From NCBI RefSeq assembly GCF_003207825.1, contig NZ_NKTY01000015.1, positions 1 to 64,000 of the forward strand: a DNA stretch of 64,000 nucleotides, given 5' to 3'. How positions within the stretch are numbered: position 1 is the stretch's first letter; each line of letters begins with the position of its first letter. The translations under genes were made by a program, and so were the position numbers. Positions 39,178 through 48,132 of this stretch are shown here, one piece after another. The DNA is from Komagataeibacter saccharivorans (lineage in GTDB: Bacteria > Pseudomonadota > Alphaproteobacteria > Acetobacterales > Acetobacteraceae). The notes beneath the pieces were generated by a model. It saw only the letters and a list, made by a program, of their open reading frames with translations, made no database searches and was not told the origin of the DNA.

Positions 39178-39651
39178 ATGAACAACCGCGTTGTGGGTGC
39201 CGCCTGCCTGCTGGGCGCACTGGCCGCCGATCAGGCCAGCAAGTTCTGGATACTGGATATCTATGACCTGCCCGCGCGGGAAAGCGTGCCCCTGCTGCCG
39301 GTGCTGAACCTGACCATGGTGTGGAATCACGCCATCACGTTCGGCATGCTGGGCGGCGCCGGGGCGGCGGGGCGCGTGATCTTTTCGGTCGCGGCCCTGC
39401 TGATCGTGGCGGGGCTTGGCGTCTGGCTGGCCCGCACGCCGCGGCGGTGGGTGGCCGTCGCGCTGGGCATGATCATGGGGGGCGCCATTGGCAACGTGAT
39501 CGACCGGCTGCGCTTCGGTGCGGTGGTCGATTTCATCCATGCCCATGCTTTTGGCTGGTCATGGCCGGTGTTCAATATCGCCGATGCCATGATTGATTGC
39601 GGGGTGGCCATCCTGATCATCGACAACCTGCGCGACCGCAGTGCAAACTAG
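39178..39651 (+). CDS. lspA: Lipoprotein signal peptidase II
   Basis: A 157-residue four-helix membrane aspartyl peptidase that cleaves prolipoproteins before the lipidated cysteine. DQASK near the N-terminus, GNVIDRLRFGAVVDFIH and VFNIADAMIDCG contain the conserved Asp and Asn residues. The loop usually written NxGxAFG reads NHAITFG here. The start is five bases after ileS. Confidence 0.94.
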   Translation: MNNRVVGAACLLGALAADQASKFWILDIYDLPARESVPLLPVLNLTMVWNHAITFGMLGGAGAAGRVIFSVAALLIVAGLGVWLARTPRRWVAVALGMIMGGAIGNVIDRLRFGAVVDFIHAHAFGWSWPVFNIADAMIDCGVAILIIDNLRDRSAN

Positions 39652-39710
39652 GGGCTGGAGCGGCCTGCATGTGCTTGCCGAACCGTTCCACTAACGGTAA
39701 TAGGCGAGAT

Positions 39711-40235
39711 ATGGCGATTCCTGCTCTCAGACCCCTTTCCTGTGCATTGCTCGTATCGAGTGGCTTCATGCTTTCGGGCTGCACGGGCGCTGATGTCTCG
39801 CGCGCCTTCGGGCTGGAGCGGACCCTGCCCGATGAATATACGGTCACGACGCGCGCGCCGCTGTCGATGCCGCCTTCCGATGAACTGGGCGCGCCCAACA
39901 GCAATGCCGTCCAGCGTGCGGAAGATACCAATCCACGCATGCAGGCGCTGGAAACCCTGTCCCCCAACGTGGCCCTTCAGGGTGCGGATGGCACGGACAG
40001 CGCAGGCCAGACCGCCCTTGTGGGTGCCGCGCAGCATGCCGCGAACGAGGCCGATCAGGGGGAAATGGGTCGTGCCGATACCAGCTTTGTCGACAAGCTC
40101 ATGTTCTGGCATGGCGGCGGGGCAGGCAACCTTGTGAATGGCAAGGCCGAAAATGCCCGCCTGCGTGAAGATTCGGCCCTTGGCCGCAACCTGACGCAGG
40201 GCGCGACCCCAACGGTAAGCGGTCCCACCAAATAA
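39711..40235 (+). CDS. DUF3035-family lipoprotein
   Basis: A 174-residue outer-membrane-type lipoprotein: signal peptide MAIPALRPLSCALLVSSG, then lipobox LSGC (Cys25). After it comes the DUF3035 hallmark FGLERTLPDEYTVTTRAPLS followed by proline-rich sequence. The family is mainly alphaproteobacterial. The short FGL-PDE motif resembles the BamC/BamF lipoproteins of the outer-membrane assembly machine, so a link to Bam is possible but unproven. It lies 59 bases after lspA, whose product would process it. Confidence 0.82.
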   Translation: MAIPALRPLSCALLVSSGFMLSGCTGADVSRAFGLERTLPDEYTVTTRAPLSMPPSDELGAPNSNAVQRAEDTNPRMQALETLSPNVALQGADGTDSAGQTALVGAAQHAANEADQGEMGRADTSFVDKLMFWHGGGAGNLVNGKAENARLREDSALGRNLTQGATPTVSGPTK

Positions 40236-40298
40236 GATGCTGTCCCGACCAGCAGGGGTCGGGCGTGACCTGATGGCTGCTGAAACCCGGTTCCCGAT

Positions 40299-42176
40299 AT
40301 GAATACGTCACATGCGAACACGCCGCCGGTGATCCGTCGCCTGTCGGAACAGGTGGTCAATCGCATCGCGGCGGGCGAAGTGATCGAACGCCCGGCGGCG
40401 GCGCTGAAGGAACTGGTTGAAAACGCCATCGACTCCGGTGCGCGGCGCATCCATATCCGGCTTGATAGTGGTGGAATCGACCGGATCGAAGTTACGGATG
40501 ACGGATGCGGCATGGCGCCGGACGACCTGCGTCTGGCGGTTGAGCGGCACTGCACGTCCAAGCTGCGTGATGAAACGCTGGTGCGTATCTCCACCCTCGG
40601 TTTCCGGGGGGAGGCACTGCCATCCATCGGGGCGGCGGCCCGGCTTACGGTCACGTCCAGACCGGCTGGCAGCGATTCGGCATGGTCGATCCGGGTGGAA
40701 GGCGGCGTTGTGGGGGAACCGCAACCCTGTGCGGGGCCACCCGGTACGCGTGTGCTGGTGGAAGACATGTTCTTTGCCACGCCTGCGCGGCGAAAATTCC
40801 TTAAAAGCCCCCGCGTCGAATCCGGGCATGCGGAAAACGTGGTGCGGCGTCTGGCCCTGTCGGCACCCCATATCGCGTTCCGGCTGGAATTCGATCAGCG
40901 CGTGATACTGGACCTGCCCGCGCAGGACATGCCCGCCCGCGTGGCCGCCATTCTTGAAGCCGGTCAGGCCGACGGACTGCTGCCGGTGGAAGGCGAGCGC
41001 GGCGAACTGAAGCTGCGCGGCTATATCTGCGCACCATCGGTCCATCGCGCCACGGCAAACGGGCAGATGCTGCTGGTCAACGGGCGACCCGTCGTTGATC
41101 CGGTGCTGCGCACGGCGGTGCGGGTGGCCTATCGCAACGTGATGGAACACGGGCGGCACGCGGTTGTGGCCCTGTCGCTTGAAATCCCGCCAGAGCAGGT
41201 GGATGTGAACGTACATCCCGCCAAGACGGAACTCCGCTACGCCGACTCGGCTGCTGTGCGGGCGCTGGTGATCGGCTCACTGGGGCGCGCGCTGGGCACT
41301 GGTGCGGGTGTTGCGGGGGTACGGCCCGACCTGATCCAGTCACGCGGGCCTTCTTCATCGCGGATCTGGTATCCGCCCGAACGCAGTGCGGATGCGGCGG
41401 CGGTTTCGACCCGGCTGGCCATGCCACCCGATCAGTCTGGGGATGTCGCTGTCCCGTCTCCGGTCCCATCCCCTGCGGGATTTGCCGAATCGTCGCTGCC
41501 GCTTGCCGCCCTGCCATCCGCGCGCAAGGTAATTGCGGAAGATGCGCAAACCCGTGCGGACAGCGTGGCGGCGATGGATTATCCGCTGGGCGCTGCCATG
41601 GCGCAGGTTCTGGGCACCTATATCCTGTCCCAGACAGCCGATGGCGCGCTTGTGCTGGTGGACCAGCATGCCGCCCATGAACGCCTGACCCATGAAATCC
41701 TGCGCCAGCAGTATATGGGGGGCGAAATCCGTGCCCAGCGCCTGCTTCTGCCCGAAGTGGTGGATCTGCCTGCCCGTCAGGTCGATGTGCTGCTGGGGTT
41801 CGTACCTGCCCTTGCGCGGCTGGGAATCGAAATCGAACCTTTTGGGGGCACCGCCGTTCTGGTCCGTACCATGCCCGCATTGCTGGAGAAGGAAAATCCG
41901 GCGGCCATGCTGCGCGATCTGGCGGAGGAGCTGGAGGCGGACGACCTGTCCACCCCCGCACAGGCCGATGCGCTGGATGCGCGGATGGATGCGATCATCG
42001 CCCGCATGGCCTGCCATGGCAGCGTCAGGGCCGGTCGCAAGCTGACACACGAGGAAATGAACGCCCTGCTGCGGGACATGGAACGCACGCCGCGTTCAGG
42101 CACCTGTTCCCATGGGCGGCCAACCTGGCTGAAGCTGGAAAAGGCCGATCTGGAGCGGATGTTCGGCCGTCGCTAG
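40299..42176 (+). CDS. mutL: DNA mismatch repair protein MutL
   Basis: A 625-residue GHKL ATPase. The N-terminal ATP site has NAIDSGARRI and DDGCGM, then GFRGEALPSI. The C-terminal domain carries DQHAAHERLTHE, matching DQHA(x)2E(x)4E, the metal-dependent nicking endonuclease motif of MutL from organisms without MutH (family knowledge). ACHGSV and CSHGRPTW are also present. A linker of about 100 residues from residue 330 is low in conservation. nuoM follows after about 130 bases. Confidence 0.96.
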   Translation: MNTSHANTPPVIRRLSEQVVNRIAAGEVIERPAAALKELVENAIDSGARRIHIRLDSGGIDRIEVTDDGCGMAPDDLRLAVERHCTSKLRDETLVRISTLGFRGEALPSIGAAARLTVTSRPAGSDSAWSIRVEGGVVGEPQPCAGPPGTRVLVEDMFFATPARRKFLKSPRVESGHAENVVRRLALSAPHIAFRLEFDQRVILDLPAQDMPARVAAILEAGQADGLLPVEGERGELKLRGYICAPSVHRATANGQMLLVNGRPVVDPVLRTAVRVAYRNVMEHGRHAVVALSLEIPPEQVDVNVHPAKTELRYADSAAVRALVIGSLGRALGTGAGVAGVRPDLIQSRGPSSSRIWYPPERSADAAAVSTRLAMPPDQSGDVAVPSPVPSPAGFAESSLPLAALPSARKVIAEDAQTRADSVAAMDYPLGAAMAQVLGTYILSQTADGALVLVDQHAAHERLTHEILRQQYMGGEIRAQRLLLPEVVDLPARQVDVLLGFVPALARLGIEIEPFGGTAVLVRTMPALLEKENPAAMLRDLAEELEADDLSTPAQADALDARMDAIIARMACHGSVRAGRKLTHEEMNALLRDMERTPRSGTCSHGRPTWLKLEKADLERMFGRR

Positions 42177-42309
42177 CCAGCAGCGGAACGTTGAGAACGG
42201 ACGGGCCGCGGGGCCGGTGACAGGGACGGTGCGGGGCCGCCTCGGCATAATGTGAGCGGGGGGCTACTGGATTCCTGATCGGGAACGCTTCTAGGGTCGG
42301 CCATTATCC

Positions 42310-43851
42310 ATGGATGATGTGAGACCGAATGTGCATCCGATCCTGCTGTCCCTAGTTACCTACCTGCCTCTTGCCGGGGTGGTGGCCATATTGCTCACAC
42401 GCGGCTCAACCCAGACGGTCGAGACCGCCGCCCGATGGGTGGCGCTATGGACCAGTGGCATCGTGTTCGCGCTGGCTGTCATCATGTGGGCGGAATTTGA
42501 TCCCACGCGGCCCGGCATGCAGTTCGAACAGCAGATCGGCTGGGCCAGTGGCGCGGGTATATCCTACCATGCCGGGCTTGATGGCATCAGCCTCATGTTC
42601 GTGCTGCTTTCCGCGTTCCTGACGCCGCTTTCCATCATCGGTGGGTGGCGGCAGGTGACGGGGCGCGTGCGTGATTACATGATCGCCATGCTGCTGCTGG
42701 AAACCACGCTGATCGGCCTGTTCTCGGCCCTCGATCTGGTGCTGTTCTACGTTTTCTATGAAGCGACGCTGTTGCCTGCCAGCCTCATGATCGGGATATG
42801 GGGCGGCCCGCGCCGGGTCTGGGCTTCGTTGCAGTTCTTCCTGTTCACGTTTGGCGGTTCGCTGTTCATGCTGCTGGCGTTGCTGGCCATGTGGAACGCG
42901 ACGGGGACGACCGATATCGTCGCCCTTCAGCATCATGGTTTCGGCCATGCCATGCAGTGCTGGCTGCTTGCGGGCTTCATCATCGCTTTCGGCGTCAAGC
43001 TGCCGCTGTTCCCGCTGCATGCGTGGCTGCCCGATGCGTATACCGAAGCGCCTACGCCTGCTTCCGTCATGCTGTCCGGCGTGCTGTCAAAGGCAGGGGC
43101 ATACGGACTGCTGCGTTTCGGTGTGCTGATGTTCCCCGATGCGGCACGTCTGTTCGCGCCGCTGGTGCTGACGCTGGGGGTGATTGCGGTGATCTATGCC
43201 GCCATGATCGCACTGGCCCAGACGGACATGAAGCGCGTGATCGCCTATTCGTCCTTTTCCCATATGGGGGTGATCGCCATCGGCCTGTTTACCCTTACGC
43301 CAGAGGGGATCGACGGGGCGATTTTCCAGATGCTGTCACATGGCATCGTGATCGCGGCCCTGTTCTTCTGTGTATCTGCCGTGTCGTGGCGTACGGAAAC
43401 GCGTGAAATCAGCGCCTTTTCCGGTGTCGCGCACAAGATGCCGGTGCTGGCGACGCTGGCCATGCTGTTCGTCATGGCCAATATCGGCCTGCCGGGGACC
43501 GGGGCCTTCGTTGGCGAATTCCTGGTCATGGTCGGTGCGTTGCATGTCTCCTTCTGGCTGGCCTTCCTTGGCGGCACCAGCATGATCCTCGGCGCGGTCT
43601 ATATGCTGGTCCTGTATCGGCGCGTGCTGTTCGGGGCGGACCGGGGCGGGGTGGTTGCCCTGCTGCGTGACCTGACGGGGCAGGAACTGGCCGTGCTTGT
43701 GCCGCTGGCGGTGGTGACGCTGTGGATGGGCGTGCATCCGGGTTCGTTCCTGCGGGTGTTCGATCCCGCCGTGACCGGCCTGCTGCATCCCATGGCGACC
43801 GTGGCCACGGTGGAGCCTCATGTTGTCGCCCCGCTGACCGGCGCGGGCTGA
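42310..43851 (+). CDS. nuoM: NADH-quinone oxidoreductase chain M, isolated copy
   Basis: A 513-residue protein with about 14 predicted membrane helices, antiporter-like subunit of complex I. The key proton-pathway residues are present: E151 in FYEATLLP (helix 5) and K230 in FGVKLPLFP (helix 7), with HAWLPDAYTEAPTPAS following. NuoM normally sits between nuoL and nuoN; here it is flanked by mutL and parE. The start is uncertain: ATG 42310 or a GTG at 42331 that gives an N-terminus closer to the family. A strong terminator follows. Confidence 0.9.
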   Translation: MDDVRPNVHPILLSLVTYLPLAGVVAILLTRGSTQTVETAARWVALWTSGIVFALAVIMWAEFDPTRPGMQFEQQIGWASGAGISYHAGLDGISLMFVLLSAFLTPLSIIGGWRQVTGRVRDYMIAMLLLETTLIGLFSALDLVLFYVFYEATLLPASLMIGIWGGPRRVWASLQFFLFTFGGSLFMLLALLAMWNATGTTDIVALQHHGFGHAMQCWLLAGFIIAFGVKLPLFPLHAWLPDAYTEAPTPASVMLSGVLSKAGAYGLLRFGVLMFPDAARLFAPLVLTLGVIAVIYAAMIALAQTDMKRVIAYSSFSHMGVIAIGLFTLTPEGIDGAIFQMLSHGIVIAALFFCVSAVSWRTETREISAFSGVAHKMPVLATLAMLFVMANIGLPGTGAFVGEFLVMVGALHVSFWLAFLGGTSMILGAVYMLVLYRRVLFGADRGGVVALLRDLTGQELAVLVPLAVVTLWMGVHPGSFLRVFDPAVTGLLHPMATVATVEPHVVAPLTGAG

Positions 43852-43867
43852 CAGGGCGACAGGAATG

Positions 43868-43907
43868 AAAAAAGGCCCGGTTCCTTCAGGGGAGCCGGGC
43901 CTTTTTT
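43868..43907. terminator. Bidirectional intrinsic terminator between nuoM and parE
   Basis: AAAAAAGGCCCGG (43868-43880) pairs perfectly with CCGGGCCTTTTTT (43895-43907) around a 14-base loop. Both strands end in a T-run, and it lies between the two convergent stops. Confidence 0.93.
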
Positions 43908-43909
43908 GT

Positions 43910-45949
43910 TTAGACGTCGAGGTTGTCGACCTGACGGGCATGGTCCTGAATGAAACGGAAGCGCAGTTCCGCCTTGCGGCCCATCAGGTGCTCGACCCGT
44001 TCAAGGGTAAAGGCCCTGTCCTCGGGCGGGGTAATGACCTTGAGCAGCGTGCGGTGCTTCGGGTCCATCGTCGTCTGTTTCAGGTCGCCGGGCGGCATTT
44101 CGCCCAGCCCCTTGAAGCGGGAGACCTCAACCTTCGCATTGGGTTTGAAATCCTTCTTCATTTTCCGCTCACGGTCGGCGTCGTCCATGGCGTAGACGCT
44201 CTTGCCGCCCTGTGTCAGCCGGTACAGCGGCGGCTGCGCCAGATACAGATGCCCGTTGCGGATCAGCCCCGGCAGTTCGCGGTAGAAGAAGGTCATGAGC
44301 AGGGAGGCGATATGCGCGCCGTCCACATCGGCATCGGTCATGATGATGATGCGGCCATAGCGCAGCCTGCTGGCATCGAAGCTTTCGCCCATGCCACAGC
44401 CCAGTGCTTCCACAAGGTCACGCAGTTCCTGATTGCCGCGCAGCTTCTCGGTCGATGCGCTGGCCACGTTCAGAATCTTGCCACGCAGCGGCAGGACCGC
44501 CTGTGTTTCGCGGTTGCGTGCCTGCTTGGCGGACCCGCCCGCGGAATCCCCCTCGACAAGGAAGATTTCCGTCTCCGCCGCGTTTTCGCGCGTGCAGTCG
44601 GTCAGCTTGCCGGGCAGGCGCAGGCGGCGGGTCGCACTTTTGCGCGGGGTTTCCTTCTGTTCCTTGCGGCGCAGGCGTTCTTCCGCCCGTTCCACCACGA
44701 AGGCCAGCAGGTTATCGGCCTGCGGCGGGTTGCCCGCCAGCCAGTGGTCGAACCGGTCGCGCAGGGCCGTCTCAACCAGCTTGCTGGCCTCGCTGCTGGT
44801 CAGCTTTTCCTTGGTCTGGCCCTGAAACTGCGGGTCACGGATGAAGACCGACAGCTTGGCCGCGATGCAGCCCATGATATCATCGGCGTTGATGCTGGCC
44901 GCACGCTTGTTGGCCCGCTGTTCGCCCCAGTTGCGCAGGCCCTTGAGCAGCGCGTTACGGAAGCCGGTTTCATGCGTGCCGCCATTGGGCGTGGGAATGG
45001 TATTGCAGTAGGAGGCAAGGGTTGCCGGTCCCTGTTCCACAAAGGCCACAGCCCATTCCAGCCGGCCGGTGGCGGTGCCGTCGGCGGCGGTGGGCAGATC
45101 GGCATCGCCCGACCACAGATCGGTCAGCAGGGCCGCCTTTTCCCCCAGTTCGTCGCGCAGGCTGTCGGCCAGTCCGCCGGGAAAATGCAGCACGGCTTCC
45201 GCCGGAACGTCATCCCCCTTGATCAGCGCCGGATCGCACGACCAGCGGATCGTGACCCCACGGAACAGGAAGGCCTTGGAACGGCAGAGTCGGTACAGCC
45301 GCCCCGGTGAGAAATGCAGCCGACCAAATATCTGCGGATCAGGGGTAAAGCGTATCTGCGTGCCACGGCGGTTGTTGACGGGGCCGATCTTTTCCACGCC
45401 GCTTAACGGGTGCCCGCGTTCATAGACCTGCCGCCACAGGGCGCGATCACGCGCGATTTCCACTTCCATGCGGGATGCCAGCGCATTGACGACCGATGAG
45501 CCGACTCCGTGCAGGCCGCCAGATGTGGCATAGGCCTTGCCCGAAAACTTGCCGCCCGCATGCAGCGTGGTCAGGATCACTTCCAGCGCCGAACGGTCGG
45601 GAAAACGCGGGTGCGGGTCAACCGGTATGCCGCGTCCGTTATCACGGATGGTCAGGCAGTCATTTTCTTCCAGCGAGACATCGATGGTGGTGGCATGGCC
45701 TGCCACGGCTTCATCCATCGCGTTATCGAGGATTTCGGAGGCGAGGTGATGGTACGCGGTTTCATCCGTGCCACCGATATACATGCCCGGACGGCGACGC
45801 ACTGGTTCCAGCCCCTCCAGCACTTCGATGGCGCTGGCGTCGTAGGTATCGGGGCCGTTTTTTGCGTTTTCGGGCATGGCGGCGGGCGCGCTCTTGCGTC
45901 GGGCGGGCTTGCGGGGGCTGTCAGGCGTGGAAAAAAGATCGTCGTTCAT
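43910..45949 (-). CDS. parE: DNA topoisomerase IV subunit B
   Basis: A 679-residue type IIA topoisomerase ATPase subunit. The GHKL part has ILDNAMDEAV and DNGRGIPVD, the TOPRIM part EGDSAGG, and NRETQAVLPLRGKILNV follows. It lacks the about 170-residue insertion of proteobacterial GyrB, which supports ParE. The start at 45949 (MNDDLFS) is preferred over one nine codons upstream. The gene converges on nuoM; the partner parC is not here. Confidence 0.94.
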   Translation of the reverse strand: MNDDLFSTPDSPRKPARRKSAPAAMPENAKNGPDTYDASAIEVLEGLEPVRRRPGMYIGGTDETAYHHLASEILDNAMDEAVAGHATTIDVSLEENDCLTIRDNGRGIPVDPHPRFPDRSALEVILTTLHAGGKFSGKAYATSGGLHGVGSSVVNALASRMEVEIARDRALWRQVYERGHPLSGVEKIGPVNNRRGTQIRFTPDPQIFGRLHFSPGRLYRLCRSKAFLFRGVTIRWSCDPALIKGDDVPAEAVLHFPGGLADSLRDELGEKAALLTDLWSGDADLPTAADGTATGRLEWAVAFVEQGPATLASYCNTIPTPNGGTHETGFRNALLKGLRNWGEQRANKRAASINADDIMGCIAAKLSVFIRDPQFQGQTKEKLTSSEASKLVETALRDRFDHWLAGNPPQADNLLAFVVERAEERLRRKEQKETPRKSATRRLRLPGKLTDCTRENAAETEIFLVEGDSAGGSAKQARNRETQAVLPLRGKILNVASASTEKLRGNQELRDLVEALGCGMGESFDASRLRYGRIIIMTDADVDGAHIASLLMTFFYRELPGLIRNGHLYLAQPPLYRLTQGGKSVYAMDDADRERKMKKDFKPNAKVEVSRFKGLGEMPPGDLKQTTMDPKHRTLLKVITPPEDRAFTLERVEHLMGRKAELRFRFIQDHARQVDNLDV

Positions 45950-46036
45950 GAAGCGTTCTTTGTTCTGTCGGGTCACGTCCTGTCAAGCGGGAACGCCTGA
46001 CGCCCGGGCACTATGCCCGCACTTGCGGGCATGAAA

Positions 46037-46060
46037 AAGGCCGGACGCTGGCCCGGCCTT
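46037..46060 (-). terminator. Terminator of the exported-protein gene upstream of parE
   Basis: AAGGCCGG (46037-46044) pairs with CCGGCCTT (46053-46060). On the minus strand it is followed by TTT and lies 32 bases after the stop of the gene at 46092. The plus strand also has a T-rich tail, but no plus-strand gene ends here. Confidence 0.75.
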
Positions 46061-46091
46061 ATTTTCTTTTATCCTGTCCGTAACCCGTGGA

Positions 46092-46643
46092 TCAGCTACG
46101 CACGGTGTGGCGCGCCGGGGCACGGCTGCGGCTGCTGCTGGCGGCGGCGGCCGGACGGGCCGGGCGGTCGGGCGCGGTGCAGGTCAGGTAGGACGCGGGC
46201 TGGAGAATGTCCTTCGCCTGCGCGTAGTTGGACAGGTCGGCGGCACTGTCGAGCACCAGCACCTCATCGAACATGGACAGGCGCTGCTGGCAGAACGCCG
46301 TGCCGGACTTCAGGCCGCGCTCGGACTGCACATTCGCAAGCTGCGTGATGTAGTCATCATGCTGGCGCTGGGCATTGCGGCCATAGGTGGTGTGGAAATA
46401 GCCGTTGAGGACATGTTCCTCATTCGTCAGCTTGCCACGGAACTTGACCACGAAGCTATTGTATTTGTCCTGCGCGCCGCATGACAGGGCCGTGACCATT
46501 AGTTCGCTTTTCAGCCCCTGCACGTCAAACGCCTCATGCGCGGGGGAGGGGGAGCAGGGGCCGGCAGCCAGTGCCTGCCCGCCATTAACCAGCCCTGTCA
46601 GGGCAAGGGCAGCAGCGCCAGCGCGCCAGATCGACATGGACAT
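46092..46643 (-). CDS. Exported four-cysteine protein of unknown function
   Basis: A 183-residue protein with a clear signal peptide (MSMSIWRAGAAALALTGLVN, cleavage near ALAA-G at 27). The mature part has exactly four cysteines (30, 55, 118, 155), which could form two disulfides in the periplasm, and an Arg/Ala/Ser-rich tail of about 25 residues. I do not recognise a family. It lies upstream of parE on the same strand but is separated by its own terminator. GGAG is 11 bases before the ATG. Confidence 0.7.
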   Translation of the reverse strand: MSMSIWRAGAAALALTGLVNGGQALAAGPCSPSPAHEAFDVQGLKSELMVTALSCGAQDKYNSFVVKFRGKLTNEEHVLNGYFHTTYGRNAQRQHDDYITQLANVQSERGLKSGTAFCQQRLSMFDEVLVLDSAADLSNYAQAKDILQPASYLTCTAPDRPARPAAAASSSRSRAPARHTVRS

Positions 46644-47013
46644 CAGGATGGGTTCTCCAGATATTGGGGCAGTTGCCAACGGGGATGCACGTGCCCCGCA
46701 AATTCCGGCAGGAATGAAATCCGATCAGGTCTATAGCGCAAACATTCAGTCGCCAAAAGGGAGAGTCAGGGCCGCCCCTTCAAAAAGCTGCGTCATGCCT
46801 GTTCCATGGGATGACAGCGGCTTCGGGGACGGGTATGCCACACGGGCAGGGCTTGTCCGCCTGCGCAAAGGACCAACGGGTCTTTCCCGCGGGGATGCGT
46901 TGTTCTACAGCGTATGCCAAAGCGGTTTGCCGTTGTGCCGATCCATGAAGCGGGGCGGCGCGGGCAAACTGTCCTGATAACGGGTGAAAAATCAAATACA
47001 GCGGAGCTGACGA
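46644..47013. other. Intergenic region of 370 bases between divergent exported proteins
   Basis: No recognisable gene, RNA or repeat. It should contain the promoters for the exported protein on the minus strand and the lipoprotein on the plus strand. I could not place a convincing -35/-10 pair in either direction, and short open frames here show no similarity. Confidence 0.5.
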
Positions 47014-47466
47014 GTGCGACTGCGACTGTCTGCAATCATGATGACGACGGGCATTCTGCTCGCCGGATGTGACAACAAACCGGCCGTTAACCTCGGCGGG
47101 CCTCCCAATCCCTACAATTACATGAAGCTGTCGGGGCAGTGTGATGTCGGCGCCCCCGTGGCGGCCGGTTCCAACACCCGTACGGCCACCATGCAGGTGC
47201 GCAGCGATGATGGCTACTGCGCCATCGAGACGCGGGCATCAGCCGGTCATGCCTATGCCTCCTTCGGGGTGTCACCCGCGCCGGAGCATGGCAAGGCCTT
47301 CATCTACAATTACAACGATCACACTTATGTGACGTATACGGCCAACACGTCCTACACCGGTCAGGACAAATTCCGCGTCGTCCTGATCCGTAGCGAAAAG
47401 GAACCGCGTGAATATATGGACGTGACCGCAACGGTCACGGCCCCGGTTGTCGCCGGCGCCAAATGA
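47014..47466 (+). CDS. Lipoprotein with a predicted beta-sandwich (Ig-like) domain
   Basis: A 150-residue protein starting at GTG (GGAG ahead), with a signal peptide and lipobox LAGC (Cys19). The mature domain has two further cysteines (43 and 69) and ends in a strand pattern, THTYVTY-type followed by SYTGQDKFRVVLI, resembling bacterial Ig-like or cadherin-like domains. The fold call is inference from pattern only. Its function is unknown; adhesion or surface interaction is possible. A strong terminator follows. Confidence 0.72.
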   Translation: MRLRLSAIMMTTGILLAGCDNKPAVNLGGPPNPYNYMKLSGQCDVGAPVAAGSNTRTATMQVRSDDGYCAIETRASAGHAYASFGVSPAPEHGKAFIYNYNDHTYVTYTANTSYTGQDKFRVVLIRSEKEPREYMDVTATVTAPVVAGAK

Positions 47467-47471
47467 TCCAC

Positions 47472-47498
47472 CCCGGCCCCGATAAGGGGCCGGGTTTT
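47472..47498 (+). terminator. Intrinsic terminator after the Ig-like lipoprotein
   Basis: CCCGGCCCC (47472-47480) pairs with GGGGCCGGG (47486-47494) around a GATAA loop and is followed by TTTT. It lies six bases past the stop. Confidence 0.9.
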
Positions 47499-47532
47499 CC
47501 CCTGACGGGAGAGCTGGCCAGTCAGGCCGGTT

Positions 47533-47979
47533 TCAGATCGAGAAGGTGATCGGTTCGGGCAGCGAGCGGCGCATGCCGGCGTGTTCCGCCCGGCGCACCA
47601 GATCATCCAGACTGATCTTGCGACATTTCTCATCAATCATGGCGTCGAATTCCTGCCAGCACGGCTCGACAACCTTCTGGAACAGGCCACCGATCGGGCC
47701 GTCATCCGTGTTGTCGTCCGCCGTGATGACCGACAGGATATCCGCCATCAGGATATCGCGGCGGGGGCGGCCCAGCCTGTAGCCCCCGCGCGGGCCACGC
47801 ACGCTTTCCAGCAGCCCGGAACGGGATAATGCCTGAAGCAGGGGTTCGATGCCACGCCGGGCCAGACCCGCGCGTTCGGCAATGTCGGCTGCACTGATGG
47901 TGCCATTGCGCCCGGCGTGAAAGGCAACATCCAGCATGATGAGAATTGCGATCATGGTCCTGTCGCGCCGGAGCAGCAT
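47533..47979 (-). CDS. Rrf2-family transcriptional regulator
   Basis: A 148-residue winged-helix protein; helix-turn-helix is at about 28-52 (ISAADIAERAGLARRGIEPLLQAL) and the wing is RGPRGGYRLG at 61-70. IscR-type iron-sulfur sensors have three clustered cysteines in the C-terminal part; here only C107 and C119 are found, so a cluster is unlikely. ATG 47979 gives the family length, although the frame stays open to an ATG at 48108. It is divergent from cysK and may regulate it, as CymR does in Bacillus. Confidence 0.8.
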   Translation of the reverse strand: MLLRRDRTMIAILIMLDVAFHAGRNGTISAADIAERAGLARRGIEPLLQALSRSGLLESVRGPRGGYRLGRPRRDILMADILSVITADDNTDDGPIGGLFQKVVEPCWQEFDAMIDEKCRKISLDDLVRRAEHAGMRRSLPEPITFSI

Positions 47980-48132
47980 ATCGTTCAGCCTTGCTTTGAA
48001 TAGGTTGGGAAACCAGTTCGCATCATTTACCAGTAATTGCCTGATTGATCCACGCTTCTGTTTGGGAGGATGGTAGATTATGTCAGAGTTTATGCGTGAA
48101 TAGGCCATTTCCGTAACAAGGAGTGATACCGG

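Noticed and set aside
47980-48108. Longer N-terminus for the Rrf2 regulator
   Set aside because: The added 43 residues do not belong to the family and would occupy most of the cysK promoter region; a shorter start fits Rrf2 length.
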